From: Candidatus Sumerlaeota bacterium
Lineage (GTDB): Bacteria; Sumerlaeota; Sumerlaeia; SLMS01; JAHLLQ01
Direction of reading: 5' to 3'
NCBI GenBank assembly: GCA_030156535.1
Contig: JASGMJ010000012.1
Location: forward strand, 62,001 to 126,000
Length of the DNA stretch: 64,000 bases
Part shown: piece after piece, positions 1 through 8,725 of the stretch
How positions within the stretch are numbered: the first letter of the stretch is position 1
How the letters are laid out: every line of letters starts with the position of its first letter
Position numbers and translations under genes: made by a program
Notes under the pieces: generated by a model
What the model was told of the DNA's origin: nothing
The model's input: the letters and a program-made list of their open reading frames with translations, nothing else
The model's database searches: none

Positions 1-22
1 CAAGGACGTCTCCCTGTTTATC

Positions 23-265
23 ATGGAATACGCGGTATTGATGCTTTGCTCCTTCTTTCTGTTCATAACTCTTGCTTTCGCAGGAGTTTGCTGCGCGTTT
101 CCCTTTGCCGCTCTCTCGATCTTTCTCCTTTCTGTTTTCCTCAAGCGCCTGATTCGCCGCGCGGCCATTGTCATCGAGTTCACGACGCGCCACTTCCGCC
201 ATTGGTGGATCTGGATGCCAGAGGAGGATACCGGCATTCCGGAGGAAGTGGCGGCGGAGTGGTAG
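23..265 (+). CDS. possible small membrane protein upstream of yidC
   Basis: This 80-residue frame starts at an ATG and stays open to the left edge of the window, so the true gene may begin outside it. Two hydrophobic stretches (about residues 5-25 and 27-42) are followed by a basic segment and an acidic tail, which fits a small inner-membrane protein. In many bacteria rnpA and yidD lie just before yidC, but I do not see the cysteine-containing motif of YidD or the basic pattern of RnpA in any frame here. No clear ribosome-binding site precedes the ATG. The function is unknown and the frame could be chance. Confidence 0.35.
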   Translation: MEYAVLMLCSFFLFITLAFAGVCCAFPFAALSIFLLSVFLKRLIRRAAIVIEFTTRHFRHWWIWMPEEDTGIPEEVAAEW

Positions 266-465
266 GCGGCGGAGACTCGCCCCCCTGGGTACCAGCTTCG
301 GGCAGGAGCGGATTTGCCACACGCGGGCTTGAAAGCGGGCATCTTGTCCTTGCAACCAGCGGGAGGCCTCCCGAACACTCCCCGGCCCGCTCAAAGCATC
401 ATCGTAGCGGGGTCTTGCCTGGCTACGGCCCGCAACCAAATCAACCACCAAGGCACCATCGCTGA

Positions 466-2340
466 ATGGACAAGCGCTGGATCACCTTCTTTCTCGTCTT
501 CACTGTCGCCTACTTTTTCCTGATCGCGCCGATACTGAATCGGCGTGCCATGGAAAAGAGGGAGGCCGCAGGCGACCAAACTGTTGAGGTTGCGGCAGCA
601 GAGACGCCTGCCGCGACACCGTCGCCGACTCCCCGCGAGGCGGATTCCCCGGAAGCGCCCCCGACGGATGCGGCACCAGAGACGTCCGAGCGCCCGGCCG
701 TCTCGATGGACGAAGTACCCGCGGAACTCGTGGAAACGGGCGTGGCGACCATCGTGGTCTCCCGCCTGGGCGCAGTGCCGATCAGTTGGAAGCTCCAGCC
801 GACGGACCACTTGGCGCCCGTCGTGGACTTCGATTCCGGAACGACTTACGTCGTCAACCTTGTCCCGCAGGTTCCACATACGCCCGAACGCGAGTACCCC
901 CTGCAGTTCACCGGGCGCACCGTTGACAAATTCAACCGCGAGGTCTTCGACCTCGAACGCACCGATCACGACGACGGCACGGTCGAACTGAAGTTCACGT
1001 CGCCCACGATTGACGACATTCGCGTCGTCAAAACCTACCGCTTCCAGAAGAACAGCTACGTCACCGATCTGACGGTGGAGGTGACGAACGGCCAGTACCG
1101 CACGCGCATCGGCGACGCGGAGGAGGGCTGGGGAATCGGATGGCAGGGAGGCTTCATGCAGCCGCGCCCCGGCACCCGTCAGTTCTTCGACGAGATGCTC
1201 GGCACGGCATCGGTGGGCGGGGAATTGCGCCACAAGTCCCTGGACGCCGACGATGATCCCGTCAGCTACCCCAACGACATTGGCTGGGCGGCGATCGAGA
1301 AGAAGTATTTCACCTCCATCCTTGTTCCCGCTCCGGAAAACCCGGCCAGCATGGTGCTCTACGCAGTGCGCCGCCGCAACATGACACCGGAATACGACGT
1401 CAAGGGCGTCGATCCGCCGCTGTCCATGACGCTGCACCACCCGCAGGCGATGCTGGAGCCCGGAGAGTCGACAGCGCTCTCTTACAAGATCATCGCGACA
1501 CCGAAGAATTTCAACGATCTCAAGTCGCTGTCCGGCACCGTGCCGATGGCAGATCACGCGCTGCCGCTCTCCGACATCGTGTTCGGCAAGATGATCTGGG
1601 GGCAGAACTGGCTGCGGCCGATCGCACTGCTGTTGCTGTGGGCGCTGCACTTGTTTGAACGCTTGGTGGGCAACTGGGGCATGGCGATCATCGTGCTTGT
1701 GCTGGTCGTAAAGATCCTTCTCTACCCGTTGTCGCACTGGGCCATCAAGGCGCAGGCAAAGACAATGGCCGAGCAGCAGCGCATCAAGCCGCTGCTGGAC
1801 AAGCTGAACGAGAAGTACAAGGACGACCCGTCGAAGAAGAGCCAGGAGATGATGAAGCTGTACCGGGAGCACGGCATCAACCCGCTGGGAGCGATGCGCG
1901 GGTGCCTCCCGATGGTGCTTCAAATGCCGATTTTCTTCGCACTTTATGCGCTGCTGGCGCAGGCGGTGGAAATTCGCGGGCAATCGTTCCTGTGGATTCA
2001 CGATCTGGCCCAGCCCGACCGCCTGATTCCGTTCGGGGGCTTTGTGCTCCCGATTGTGGGGTGGACGGCGCTGAATATCCTGCCAATCCTGATGGCCGTG
2101 ACGCAGTATTTCACGTCCAAGTTGATGACTTCCAATGTTTCAGACCCGACGCAGCGCCAGATCATGGCCCTAATGCCGATCTTCTTCGTCTTTATTCTGT
2201 ACAACATGCCGGCGGGGCTGATGCTTTACTGGACGGTGCAAAATATCTGGCAGATTGGTCACACGGTATTGACGAAGCGCTACGTGGCCATGCATGATAC
2301 TTCTTCCGCTGGCGGGCCTGCCGCCGACGCCACGGCTTAG
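466..2340 (+). CDS. yidC: membrane protein insertase YidC
   Basis: YidC inserts and folds inner-membrane proteins, alone or with the Sec translocon. The 624-residue protein has the Gram-negative (didermic) layout: an N-terminal signal-anchor helix (residues 5-22), a proline- and alanine-rich linker, a large periplasmic beta-domain up to about residue 370, and the conserved insertase core from about 370 to 610. The core contains the motif ILLYPLSHW, the charged coiled hairpin with KLNEKYKDD, and the NPLGAMRGCLP segment. A lysine (VVKILLYP) sits where E. coli YidC has its groove arginine. The ATG is the natural start because the anchor helix follows directly. jag lies about 165 bases downstream on the same strand, the common yidC-jag pairing. 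Confidence 0.95.
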   Translation: MDKRWITFFLVFTVAYFFLIAPILNRRAMEKREAAGDQTVEVAAAETPAATPSPTPREADSPEAPPTDAAPETSERPAVSMDEVPAELVETGVATIVVSRLGAVPISWKLQPTDHLAPVVDFDSGTTYVVNLVPQVPHTPEREYPLQFTGRTVDKFNREVFDLERTDHDDGTVELKFTSPTIDDIRVVKTYRFQKNSYVTDLTVEVTNGQYRTRIGDAEEGWGIGWQGGFMQPRPGTRQFFDEMLGTASVGGELRHKSLDADDDPVSYPNDIGWAAIEKKYFTSILVPAPENPASMVLYAVRRRNMTPEYDVKGVDPPLSMTLHHPQAMLEPGESTALSYKIIATPKNFNDLKSLSGTVPMADHALPLSDIVFGKMIWGQNWLRPIALLLLWALHLFERLVGNWGMAIIVLVLVVKILLYPLSHWAIKAQAKTMAEQQRIKPLLDKLNEKYKDDPSKKSQEMMKLYREHGINPLGAMRGCLPMVLQMPIFFALYALLAQAVEIRGQSFLWIHDLAQPDRLIPFGGFVLPIVGWTALNILPILMAVTQYFTSKLMTSNVSDPTQRQIMALMPIFFVFILYNMPAGLMLYWTVQNIWQIGHTVLTKRYVAMHDTSSAGGPAADATA

Positions 2341-2506
2341 AGTTCAAAGCTGGAGAGGGGCAGGGCGGGCGCTGCCCGGAGACCCTCAGCAGTGGGATGA
2401 GAACCCGTACAGTCCGGCCTGGCTGGAGGGTATGTGAACAATGAGTACTGCGGACCGGAGCGCGTCTCCGGCCGGTGAATCATCGTGTGGGACAGGAAAT
2501 ACAAAG

Positions 2507-3586
2507 ATGAAAAAGGTGGAAGTTGTTGCGCGCTCGCAAGAGCAGGCGCTCGAAAAGGCGGCAGCTCAACTTGAGCTTCCCGCCACCAAACTGCATGTCA
2601 TTGAAGAATACGAACCGGATGAACTCGACCTCCAGACTCTTGAAGCCGAAGAGGCCGAACTCCCGGAAGACCAACGCCTGAGCGGCGACCCGGTGCTGTT
2701 CGTCGTCCAGGAAAGCCCCTATGAGAATATCGCTCCCATTCAGGAATGGCTCCAGGGACTGGTCGAACGCTTCCAGCCCGGCTCAACCGTCGAGGTCGTT
2801 CCTTCGGGCGACCATCTGAGGGCGGTGATCGACGGCCCCGAGGCCTCGATCTTCATCGGACGCCAGGGCCAGACGCTCTCGGCCTTCCAGCACCTGATGT
2901 CGCGCGTGATTCCCCAGATCAACAAGGACGCCCCCGAGGTCCACATCGACGTGGGCGACTACCGCGACCGCCGGCTGGAGTTGCTGCGCCGCGTCGCGGA
3001 CCAGGCGGTGCGCCGCGCCAGAAAGATGCGTCAGAACATCCCGCTCAAGCCGATGCCTTCGCACGACCGCAAATACCTCCACAACTATCTGGCCTCGGAA
3101 GCGGGCATCACCACGCAGAGCTTCGGCAAGGACCCGCACCGCTATCTCCTGATCGAAGTGGAAGGCGCGGAGAGCACCGCCCCCCTCCCCCGCGACGACA
3201 ACGACGAAGGCGGCGGACGCCGACGCGGCGGCGATAGCCGGCGCCGTGGACGCGGTGGCCGCGACCGGGACAATCGCGGGAATCGCGACGACAGGGGAAA
3301 CCGCGCAGGACAGGGAGAACCGCGCGGCGGCGGACGCAAAGGACGCGGCGGACGCCGAGGCGGTGCCCAGGCCGAACACGATCCCTATGCAGAGGAAAGA
3401 CGCCGGCTGCGCGAGATGGCCGCCACGATGCAGGATATCGACGAGAACGGCGAACCCGTGCCACCCGGCGCCTACGAGGACGTGCGGATCGACGAGATCC
3501 CTTCGCGCATGTTGCGCTACGACGAGAAGAGCATGGACCAATCGGCATTTGACCCCGAGAAGCCCTTGGTCGATGAAATCGAGTAG
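2507..3586 (+). CDS. jag: Jag/KhpB family RNA-binding protein (Jag-N, KH, R3H)
   Basis: Jag (KhpB, SpoIIIJ-associated) binds RNA and is usually encoded next to yidC. The chosen ATG begins MKKVEVVAR, the typical start of the Jag-N domain. An in-frame ATG at 2441 with a GGAGG about 11 bases upstream would add 22 unconserved residues. After the N-domain there is a variable acidic linker, a KH domain (IGRQGQTLSAF, near residue 117) and an R3H domain (PSHDRKYLHNYL, near 184). The C-terminus is unusual: residues about 235-286 form an Arg/Gly-rich tract with RGG-like repeats, then an acidic end. The product is 359 residues, longer than most Jag proteins because of that tail. A GC hairpin follows the stop. 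Confidence 0.9.
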   Translation: MKKVEVVARSQEQALEKAAAQLELPATKLHVIEEYEPDELDLQTLEAEEAELPEDQRLSGDPVLFVVQESPYENIAPIQEWLQGLVERFQPGSTVEVVPSGDHLRAVIDGPEASIFIGRQGQTLSAFQHLMSRVIPQINKDAPEVHIDVGDYRDRRLELLRRVADQAVRRARKMRQNIPLKPMPSHDRKYLHNYLASEAGITTQSFGKDPHRYLLIEVEGAESTAPLPRDDNDEGGGRRRGGDSRRRGRGGRDRDNRGNRDDRGNRAGQGEPRGGGRKGRGGRRGGAQAEHDPYAEERRRLREMAATMQDIDENGEPVPPGAYEDVRIDEIPSRMLRYDEKSMDQSAFDPEKPLVDEIE

Positions 3587-3594
3587 AAGGTCGC

Positions 3595-3622
3595 CCGGCC
3601 CCGTGAATGAAAGCGGGGCCGG
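3595..3622 (+). terminator. GC-rich hairpin after jag
   Basis: A 9-bp perfect stem (CCGGCCCCG paired with CGGGGCCGG) with a 10-base loop lies eight bases after the jag stop codon. No strong T-tract follows, so it may be a weak terminator or an mRNA-stabilising hairpin between jag and cysK. Confidence 0.5.
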
Positions 3623-3691
3623 TCCTTATCCGGCCGGTCCAGATTTTGCTCCTACCAACTTGATAGACATTAGACAGCGAGGATACGAACC

Positions 3692-4660
3692 ATGCACGGG
3701 CGCGTCTATAACGACATCACCGAGACCATTGGAAACACCCCTCTCATTCGGCTGAACCGTGTGACGGAAGGGTGTGTCGGCACAGTTGCTTTGAAGTGCG
3801 AGTTCTTTAACCCGCTCTCCTCGGTGAAGGACCGCATTGGCTTGGCGATGATCGCGGCGGCCGAGCAGGATGGCCGCCTGAAGCCGGGCATGACCGTGAT
3901 CGAGCCGACCTCGGGCAATACGGGAATCGCACTCGCGTTCGTCTGTGCCGCCAAGGGTTATCGTCTGATCCTGACGATGCCGGACACGATGAGCATGGAG
4001 CGCCGCCTGCTCCTGCGAATGCTGGGCGCCGAAGTCGTTCTGACTCCCGGGAGCGAGGGAATGCCCGGCGCGATTGAAAAGGTCGCGGTGCTCGCCAAGG
4101 AAATCGGCGAGGACAAGGTCTTCGTTCCCCAGCAGTTCGACAATCCGGCCAATCCCCAGATCCACAGTGAAACGACAGCCGAGGAAATCTGGCACGACAC
4201 GGACGGCAAGGTGGATATTCTCGTCGCGGGTGTGGGCACGGGTGGCACAGTGACCGGCTGCGGCGAGGCGCTGAAGAAACACAACCCGTCCGTCAAAGTC
4301 CTTGCGGTCGAGCCTGTGGATTCGCCCGTCATCAGTGGCGGCAAACCCGGCCCCCACAAGATTCAGGGCATCGGCGCCGGTTTCATTCCGGCCAACCTCC
4401 ACACCCAGATTCTGGATGAAGTTCTTCAGGTGAGCAACGACGAGGCCTTCACGATGGCCCGCCGCATCTGCATGGAAGAGGGTATTCCCGCGGGCATCTC
4501 GACGGGTTCGAACGTGGTGGCTGCCATCCGCGTGGCCAAGCGCAGCGAGAACGCGGGCAAGCTGATCGTGACGATCGGATGCTCGGCGACGGAGCGCTAT
4601 CTGTCCACGCCTCTCACCGAGGACGCACGCAAGGCCGAGCAGTCGGCTTCGCCCGCCTGA
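3692..4660 (+). CDS. cysK: cysteine synthase (O-acetylserine sulfhydrylase)
   Basis: This PLP enzyme makes L-cysteine from O-acetylserine and sulfide in the cytoplasm. The 322-residue protein has the hallmark motifs in order: PLP lysine K46 in [11 protein letters not shown], the substrate loop TSGNTG (73-78), the phosphate-binding GTGGT (183-187), and a C-terminal [11 protein letters not shown] in place of the more usual SSGERYLST. The serine that contacts the PLP ring nitrogen appears kept (S298). A GAGGA about eight bases upstream supports the ATG. The gene is flanked by a hairpin upstream and an intrinsic terminator downstream, so it is probably transcribed alone. CysK and the CysM/CBS branches are hard to separate by eye; length and motifs favour CysK. 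Confidence 0.92.
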   Translation: MHGRVYNDITETIGNTPLIRLNRVTEGCVGTVALKCEFFNPLSSVKDRIGLAMIAAAEQDGRLKPGMTVIEPTSGNTGIALAFVCAAKGYRLILTMPDTMSMERRLLLRMLGAEVVLTPGSEGMPGAIEKVAVLAKEIGEDKVFVPQQFDNPANPQIHSETTAEEIWHDTDGKVDILVAGVGTGGTVTGCGEALKKHNPSVKVLAVEPVDSPVISGGKPGPHKIQGIGAGFIPANLHTQILDEVLQVSNDEAFTMARRICMEEGIPAGISTGSNVVAAIRVAKRSENAGKLIVTIGCSATERYLSTPLTEDARKAEQSASPA

Positions 4661-4690
4661 GGCTGAATCGCGTGAAGAACGACACACCGA

Positions 4691-4719
4691 CCGCTTCCCA
4701 ATCCGGGGGGCGGTTTTCT
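4691..4719 (+). terminator. intrinsic terminator after cysK
   Basis: A 9-bp stem (CCGCTTCCC with GGGGGGCGG, two G-T pairs) and a 5-base loop are followed by TTTTCTG. It lies 30 bases beyond the cysK stop and just before the convergent small gene at 4722. Confidence 0.75.
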
Positions 4720-4721
4720 GC

Positions 4722-4934
4722 TTATTTGTGGGAGGCCATGCCGTGCTGGAATTTGTCGTACATCACGGCGTGAAACTGGATGTCTGTCTCACTGGGTTCA
4801 AAGCCCCAGATGGCTGCGAGGGTTCGCAGGACGCGGCGCTCATCCGTCGGCAGTCCGGTGAGACGGTGCGCCTCCTCGGGAGCTTCGAGCATCTCGCGGA
4901 CGAGCCGCAGTTGGTACGCTGCATCCTCAATCAC
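4722..4934 (-). CDS. hypothetical protein, 70 residues
   Basis: A short minus-strand gene between cysK and prmC. It starts with GTG, preceded at 8 bases by a perfect GGAGG, which is the main evidence that it is real. The composition is protein-like: soluble, mainly helical, with motifs such as LVREMLEAPEEAHRL, LPTDERRVLRTLAAIWGF and a terminal HAVMYDKF. I do not recognise a family. There are no membrane segments and no cysteines. It converges on cysK across the terminator, and its 5' side lies only 137 bases from the divergent prmC start, so the two may share a promoter region. Confidence 0.6.
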   Translation of the reverse strand: MIEDAAYQLRLVREMLEAPEEAHRLTGLPTDERRVLRTLAAIWGFEPSETDIQFHAVMYDKFQHGMASHK

Positions 4935-5071
4935 GGGATCGGCCTCCGTGCGTTGCTGGTCAGTAGGGCGAAGAGCTGCGAGACAGGAGCAGCAGCGTCA
5001 AGTCTGAATCGCGGCTTGCGGCCTGAGCGGGGCGAGGGAGAGCTAACGGGCCAATGGAGGCACGTGCGCGC

Positions 5072-5950
5072 ATGGCGATGAGCAACGTGGGCGACCTGGT
5101 GATTCGTTCGGCCGAGTGGCTGGGCAAGAAGGGGGTGGATTCCCCGCGTCTGGATGCCGAGCTGCTGCTGGCCCATGTGCTGGGATGCAATCGCCTGCGT
5201 CTGTACATGGACTGGCACAAGCCACTGACCGAGCTGGAGGTGTCGGCCTATCGCGACATCCTGCTGGAACGTGGGCAGCGCCGCGTGCCGGTGGCGCGCC
5301 TGCTGGGGAGCAAGGAGTTCTACGGACGCGCGTTCCGCGTGACTCCGGCGGTCTTCGTGCCGCGCCCGGAAACGGAAGGCGTTGTGGATCGTGCCGTGGC
5401 GCTGTTGGAGTCAGAGGGTGCGCTGCGTGTGGAACGCCCCGTTGTCTTTGACGTGGGGACGGGGAGCGGCTGCATTGCGGTGACGATCGCGGCGGAGGTG
5501 ACGAAGGCCGACGTGATTGCGTCGGATGTCAGCGAGGATGCCTTGAAGACGGCACGCCACAACGCCGGCGAGCATCACGTGCAGTCACGCGTCACTTTTC
5601 GGCACGGTTCCGGATTCGCGGGCTACGAGGGGGTGGTGCACCTGATCGCGACGAATCCGCCCTATATTGCGCAGGCGGAAATCGCGGGGCTCGAACCCGA
5701 GGTGCGCGAGCACGATCCGATGCCGGCGCTCGATGGCGGCGCGGACGGCCTTGATGCGCTGCGAGAGATTATTGCGGGCTGTTCATCGCGCCTGGTGCCA
5801 GGCGGATGGATCGTGGCAGAGTTGGGCGAGGATCAGGAAGAAGGGGCACTGTCGATTTTGAAGGAAGCAGGTTTGTTCGATGAGAGGCGGATGGAACGCG
5901 ATCTGGAAGGGCGTCCGCGCTATCTGATGGGCAGGCGGCGCAGCGCCTGA
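5072..5950 (+). CDS. prmC: peptide chain release factor N5-glutamine methyltransferase
   Basis: PrmC (HemK) methylates the glutamine of the GGQ motif of release factors RF1 and RF2, using S-adenosylmethionine. The N-terminal helical domain has the family signature SPRLDAELLLAHVLG. The methyltransferase domain has SAM motif GTGSG (residues 129-133) and the catalytic NPPY (195-198). The frame is open from an ATG at 5054, but the ATG at 5072 has GGAGG 11 bases upstream and gives the usual N-terminal length; 5078 is also possible. prfA, the usual neighbour, is not nearby, so this assignment rests on motifs. Confidence 0.92.
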   Translation: MAMSNVGDLVIRSAEWLGKKGVDSPRLDAELLLAHVLGCNRLRLYMDWHKPLTELEVSAYRDILLERGQRRVPVARLLGSKEFYGRAFRVTPAVFVPRPETEGVVDRAVALLESEGALRVERPVVFDVGTGSGCIAVTIAAEVTKADVIASDVSEDALKTARHNAGEHHVQSRVTFRHGSGFAGYEGVVHLIATNPPYIAQAEIAGLEPEVREHDPMPALDGGADGLDALREIIAGCSSRLVPGGWIVAELGEDQEEGALSILKEAGLFDERRMERDLEGRPRYLMGRRRSA

Positions 5951-6115
5951 GCATGTGCGAGGCGGAGAATTGCCCTTCACATGAAGGGGCCAACAGGCAT
6001 TGACAGGCCAACAACCCTTCCGGCACCCTTCGCGCCCTTCGCAGGGAGGGTTGGCCAGGACCCCCAAAGACACGCCTTCCACCCAAAAAATGCGCCCCTA
6101 AGGAACGGAAATCTT

Positions 6116-7477
6116 ATGGCTGAAGTTTGGCCCTTCGCCGGTACCCGGTACGCAACCAAGGAACACGGAATCAATCTGGGCGACGCGATTGCGCCTCCCT
6201 TCGACGATATTGGTCCCGCACTGCAAAAAGAACTGCACGAGCGCGACGGGCGGAATGTGATTCGCCTGACCCTCGGGCACGAAGCGCCCAGTGACGACGA
6301 TTCCAACAATCGCTATTCGCGTTCCGCGGAATGCTACCGCGAATGGAAGGCCGCCGGCATTTTGGCCGACGAGCACCGCAAGTGCTTCTATATCTACGAA
6401 CAGGAATTTGTTCCCGAAGGCGGCACCGAGCCCGTCAAGCGTCTCGGGTTCTTTGCACTCGTGAAGCTCCAGGATTTCCGCAGCGGCAAGACCCGCGCGT
6501 TCGAACAGACGCACGAGGGCCCCAAAGCCGACCGCCTGAAGCTGCTCCGCACGATGCAGGTCAACGACAGCCCCCTGTACATGCTCTACCGCGACCCGGA
6601 AGGCGGCATCGACGCCGTGCTGAAGGAAGTCATCGGAAAAAGCGCGCCGGAAGAGGAATTCAAGTCGCCGGACGGCATTACCCACCGCCTCTGGCTGATG
6701 CACAAGAAGGATCCAATCCTGCGCATCCACGAGGCAATGAAGCCGCTGCGCCTGTTCATTGCGCACGGGCATCATCGCTATGAAACGGCCCTGAAGTACC
6801 GCGACGAAATGCGGGAGATGACGGGACGCCGCGATGGCCGCCAGCCCTACGATTTCGTGCTGATGTACATGCAGCGCGCCGAAGAGGACACTCTCTATAC
6901 CAGGCCGATCCACCGCGTCCTGGCCCGTGAACTTGGCTTGGAGATCGAGATCGACGAGGTCATCGAGGACCTCGAGGAGTTCTTCACCGTCTCGGAATTC
7001 AAGCTCAACCTGAAGGACATCGAGAAGGCGGAGCAGCAGATCCTGGAGAAGGTGAAGCCCAACCGCCAGGCAAAGACCCGCTTTGTCATGACGCTGCCCA
7101 ACGGACGCTCGTGGCAACTGACGCTGAAGAAGGACGCGGACCTCAACGAGATGATCGAGGAGGAAACCATGTCCGACGCTCTCAAGCAGATGGACCCGGT
7201 GATCCTTCATCAGTACATCATCTCGCGGGGATGGATCGGCAACCCCGAGATGGAACTGGACGAGGACGACATCTTCTATCGCAAGGACATCCAGGCGGCC
7301 TTGGAGTTGCTGAAGAAGCGCAAGGGCTGCGTGGGCTTCTTCATGAACCCGTTGTCGAAGGACGATGCCCTGGCGGTGGCGGAGAACGGCGAGCTGCTGC
7401 CGCACAACTCGGTGGATTTTCATCCGAAGATCCCGAGCGGACTCGTAATGCGCGATTTGAACGTCGGTTTCGGCTGA
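6116..7477 (+). CDS. DUF1015 family protein
   Basis: A 453-residue soluble protein of the DUF1015 family, whose biochemical role is not established. Typical family features are the N-terminal WPFAGTRY segment followed by an IAPPFDD-like motif, the central GHHRYETALKYRDE motif, and the late GFFMNP and LMRDLN-like ends. The ATG at 6116 has an AAGGA 11 bases upstream and starts directly before the conserved domain, so I chose it over the longer open frame from 5981. The gene stands alone, followed by a very strong terminator. No signal peptide or membrane segment is present. Confidence 0.85.
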   Translation: MAEVWPFAGTRYATKEHGINLGDAIAPPFDDIGPALQKELHERDGRNVIRLTLGHEAPSDDDSNNRYSRSAECYREWKAAGILADEHRKCFYIYEQEFVPEGGTEPVKRLGFFALVKLQDFRSGKTRAFEQTHEGPKADRLKLLRTMQVNDSPLYMLYRDPEGGIDAVLKEVIGKSAPEEEFKSPDGITHRLWLMHKKDPILRIHEAMKPLRLFIAHGHHRYETALKYRDEMREMTGRRDGRQPYDFVLMYMQRAEEDTLYTRPIHRVLARELGLEIEIDEVIEDLEEFFTVSEFKLNLKDIEKAEQQILEKVKPNRQAKTRFVMTLPNGRSWQLTLKKDADLNEMIEEETMSDALKQMDPVILHQYIISRGWIGNPEMELDEDDIFYRKDIQAALELLKKRKGCVGFFMNPLSKDDALAVAENGELLPHNSVDFHPKIPSGLVMRDLNVGFG

Positions 7478-7517
7478 TCGAAACGCGGCATGGACGCCCT
7501 GCGAGGGGCAGGATTCG

Positions 7518-7552
7518 GAGACCGCGGCACGCCAGCCGCGGTCTCTTCTTTT
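7518..7552 (+). terminator. strong intrinsic terminator after DUF1015 gene
   Basis: A perfect 11-bp stem (GAGACCGCGGC with GCCGCGGTCTC) and a 6-base loop are followed by TTCTTTT, 40 bases after the stop codon of the DUF1015 gene. Confidence 0.9.
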
Positions 7553-7588
7553 CCGGGCGGTTCCGTTTCCCGCTCTGGAGATAGCGAC

Positions 7589-7702
7589 ATGGCAAAGCAG
7601 ACTGCACTTCTTTTGGGGAAACCGTTATTCTTCCGGGTTGCCACTCTCCTGCCGCAGCGTCATGGTTGCCTCCAAGCTGAAAGCTCAAGGAGAGCCGTGT
7701 GA
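7589..7702 (+). CDS. possible 37-codon upstream ORF overlapping the hydrolase start
   Basis: An ATG with GGAG eight bases upstream opens a 37-codon frame. Its TGA stop overlaps the GTG start of the downstream metallo-hydrolase (GTGTGA). The peptide is basic with a hydrophobic N-terminal half and matches no family I know. Its position suggests translational coupling rather than a functional protein. It may also be chance. Confidence 0.3.
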   Translation: MAKQTALLLGKPLFFRVATLLPQRHGCLQAESSRRAV

Positions 7703-8544
7703 CCTCTGCGCCTGAACTGGCCGATCTGGATCCTCAACGGCTCTACCTGCTGGTTCTGGGAATCGGCAATGCGTTCACGCGCCGCTTTTTCAACAGCAGT
7801 TTCCTGCTGATTGCGGGGGGGCAGTTCGTCGCAATCGACTGCCCTGCCCCCTTCCGGCGCGTGCTCCACGATGCCGGAAATCGCGCGGGCCTTTCGGTCG
7901 ATCTGGACGCCATCGATCACCTCGTGCTGACGCATCTGCACGGGGATCACTGCAACGGACTCGAAGAGTACGGGTTCTTCCGCCGCTACGTTCTGCCGGG
8001 GAAACAGCCTGGGCATTTGTACCTGCTGCCGGAGAACCTGGCTCCATTGTGGGAGAGGCGTCTTCATGCCGTGATGGCCGAGGGGGTGGACCCGAAGACG
8101 GGCAGGCACGTGGCGCGATCACTCGAGGACTATTTCCTCCCGCATTGCTGGGAGCCGGGAGAGGTGCACCGGCTCGCCGGAGAGGATGCCCCCGGGGTGG
8201 AGTTCGCGATTCGCCGCACCCGGCATCCCGTTCCCTGCTTTGGATTCCGGGCGTCATTTGGTGGCGTGACGCTGGGCTACAGTGCCGATTCGCCCTTCGA
8301 GACGGAACATCTGGAGTTCCTGGCCTCGTCGGACCTGATTGTTCACGAGGCAGGCGAGGGCACCGGCCACGCGGCGCTGGACAAGCTCCAGGCGCTGGAC
8401 GAGAGCGTGCGCCGCAAGATCGTGCTGATTCACGTGCCCGACGCCTACCACGAACGCGACCTGGAGTTTCCCATTCTGGAGGAAGGACGTTTGTATGAAG
8501 TGGGGAACGGGAGAAGCCCCATTGCGCTGAACACGGCATCGTGA
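7699..8544 (+). CDS. metallo-beta-lactamase-fold hydrolase
   Basis: A 281-residue enzyme with the metallo-beta-lactamase fold in its ribonuclease Z/phosphodiesterase-like form. The metal-binding motif is THLHGDHCNGL (near residues 78-88). Further likely ligands are the aspartate in LGYSADSPFE and the histidine near the C-terminus in VLIHVPDAYH; HEAGEG is probably also a ligand region. The GTG start has AAGGAG six bases upstream. The natural substrate cannot be read from the sequence; a cyclic nucleotide or RNA substrate is possible by family. It sits alone between terminators, upstream of spmA. Confidence 0.85.
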   Translation: MTSAPELADLDPQRLYLLVLGIGNAFTRRFFNSSFLLIAGGQFVAIDCPAPFRRVLHDAGNRAGLSVDLDAIDHLVLTHLHGDHCNGLEEYGFFRRYVLPGKQPGHLYLLPENLAPLWERRLHAVMAEGVDPKTGRHVARSLEDYFLPHCWEPGEVHRLAGEDAPGVEFAIRRTRHPVPCFGFRASFGGVTLGYSADSPFETEHLEFLASSDLIVHEAGEGTGHAALDKLQALDESVRRKIVLIHVPDAYHERDLEFPILEEGRLYEVGNGRSPIALNTAS

Positions 8545-8547
8545 GTT

Positions 8548-8563
8548 CCCGGGGAAACCCGGG
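8548..8563 (+). terminator. short hairpin just after the hydrolase gene
   Basis: CCCGGG-GAAA-CCCGGG forms a 6-bp GC stem capped by a GAAA tetraloop, starting three bases after the stop codon. TCGTCTTTC follows. It is a weak terminator candidate. Confidence 0.45.
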
Positions 8564-8603
8564 TCGTCTTTCGCCATCTTCTCCTGCTTTTTTCCAGTTG
8601 AAG

Positions 8604-8638
8604 CGGTAGCCCCGCGAGCAGAAACGCGGGATGTACCG
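8604..8638. repeat. two-part inverted repeat upstream of spmA
   Basis: Outer arms CGGTA/TACCG and inner arms CCCGCG/CGCGGG form a 35-base hairpin with an 8-base loop, about 90 bases before the spmA leader frame. It has the look of a small interspersed intergenic palindrome. The CGGTAGCC edge resembles motifs in other gaps of this window (see findings). Confidence 0.5.
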
Positions 8639-8725
8639 TTGTCATGCTCCAACAAGGCAGCCCCACGTCTTTGCGCAGCACGGGCTGGCACTTTGACAAA
8701 GACTCATTCGCAAGGAGGACATTCC

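Noticed and set aside
1-465. yidD or rnpA upstream of yidC
   Set aside because: Neither the cysteine motif of YidD nor the basic RnpA signature appears in any frame of the first 465 bases.
391-2001. Long antisense open frame opposite yidC
   Set aside because: It lies wholly opposite a clear gene, has Arg/His-rich shadow composition, and is explained by high GC at third codon positions.
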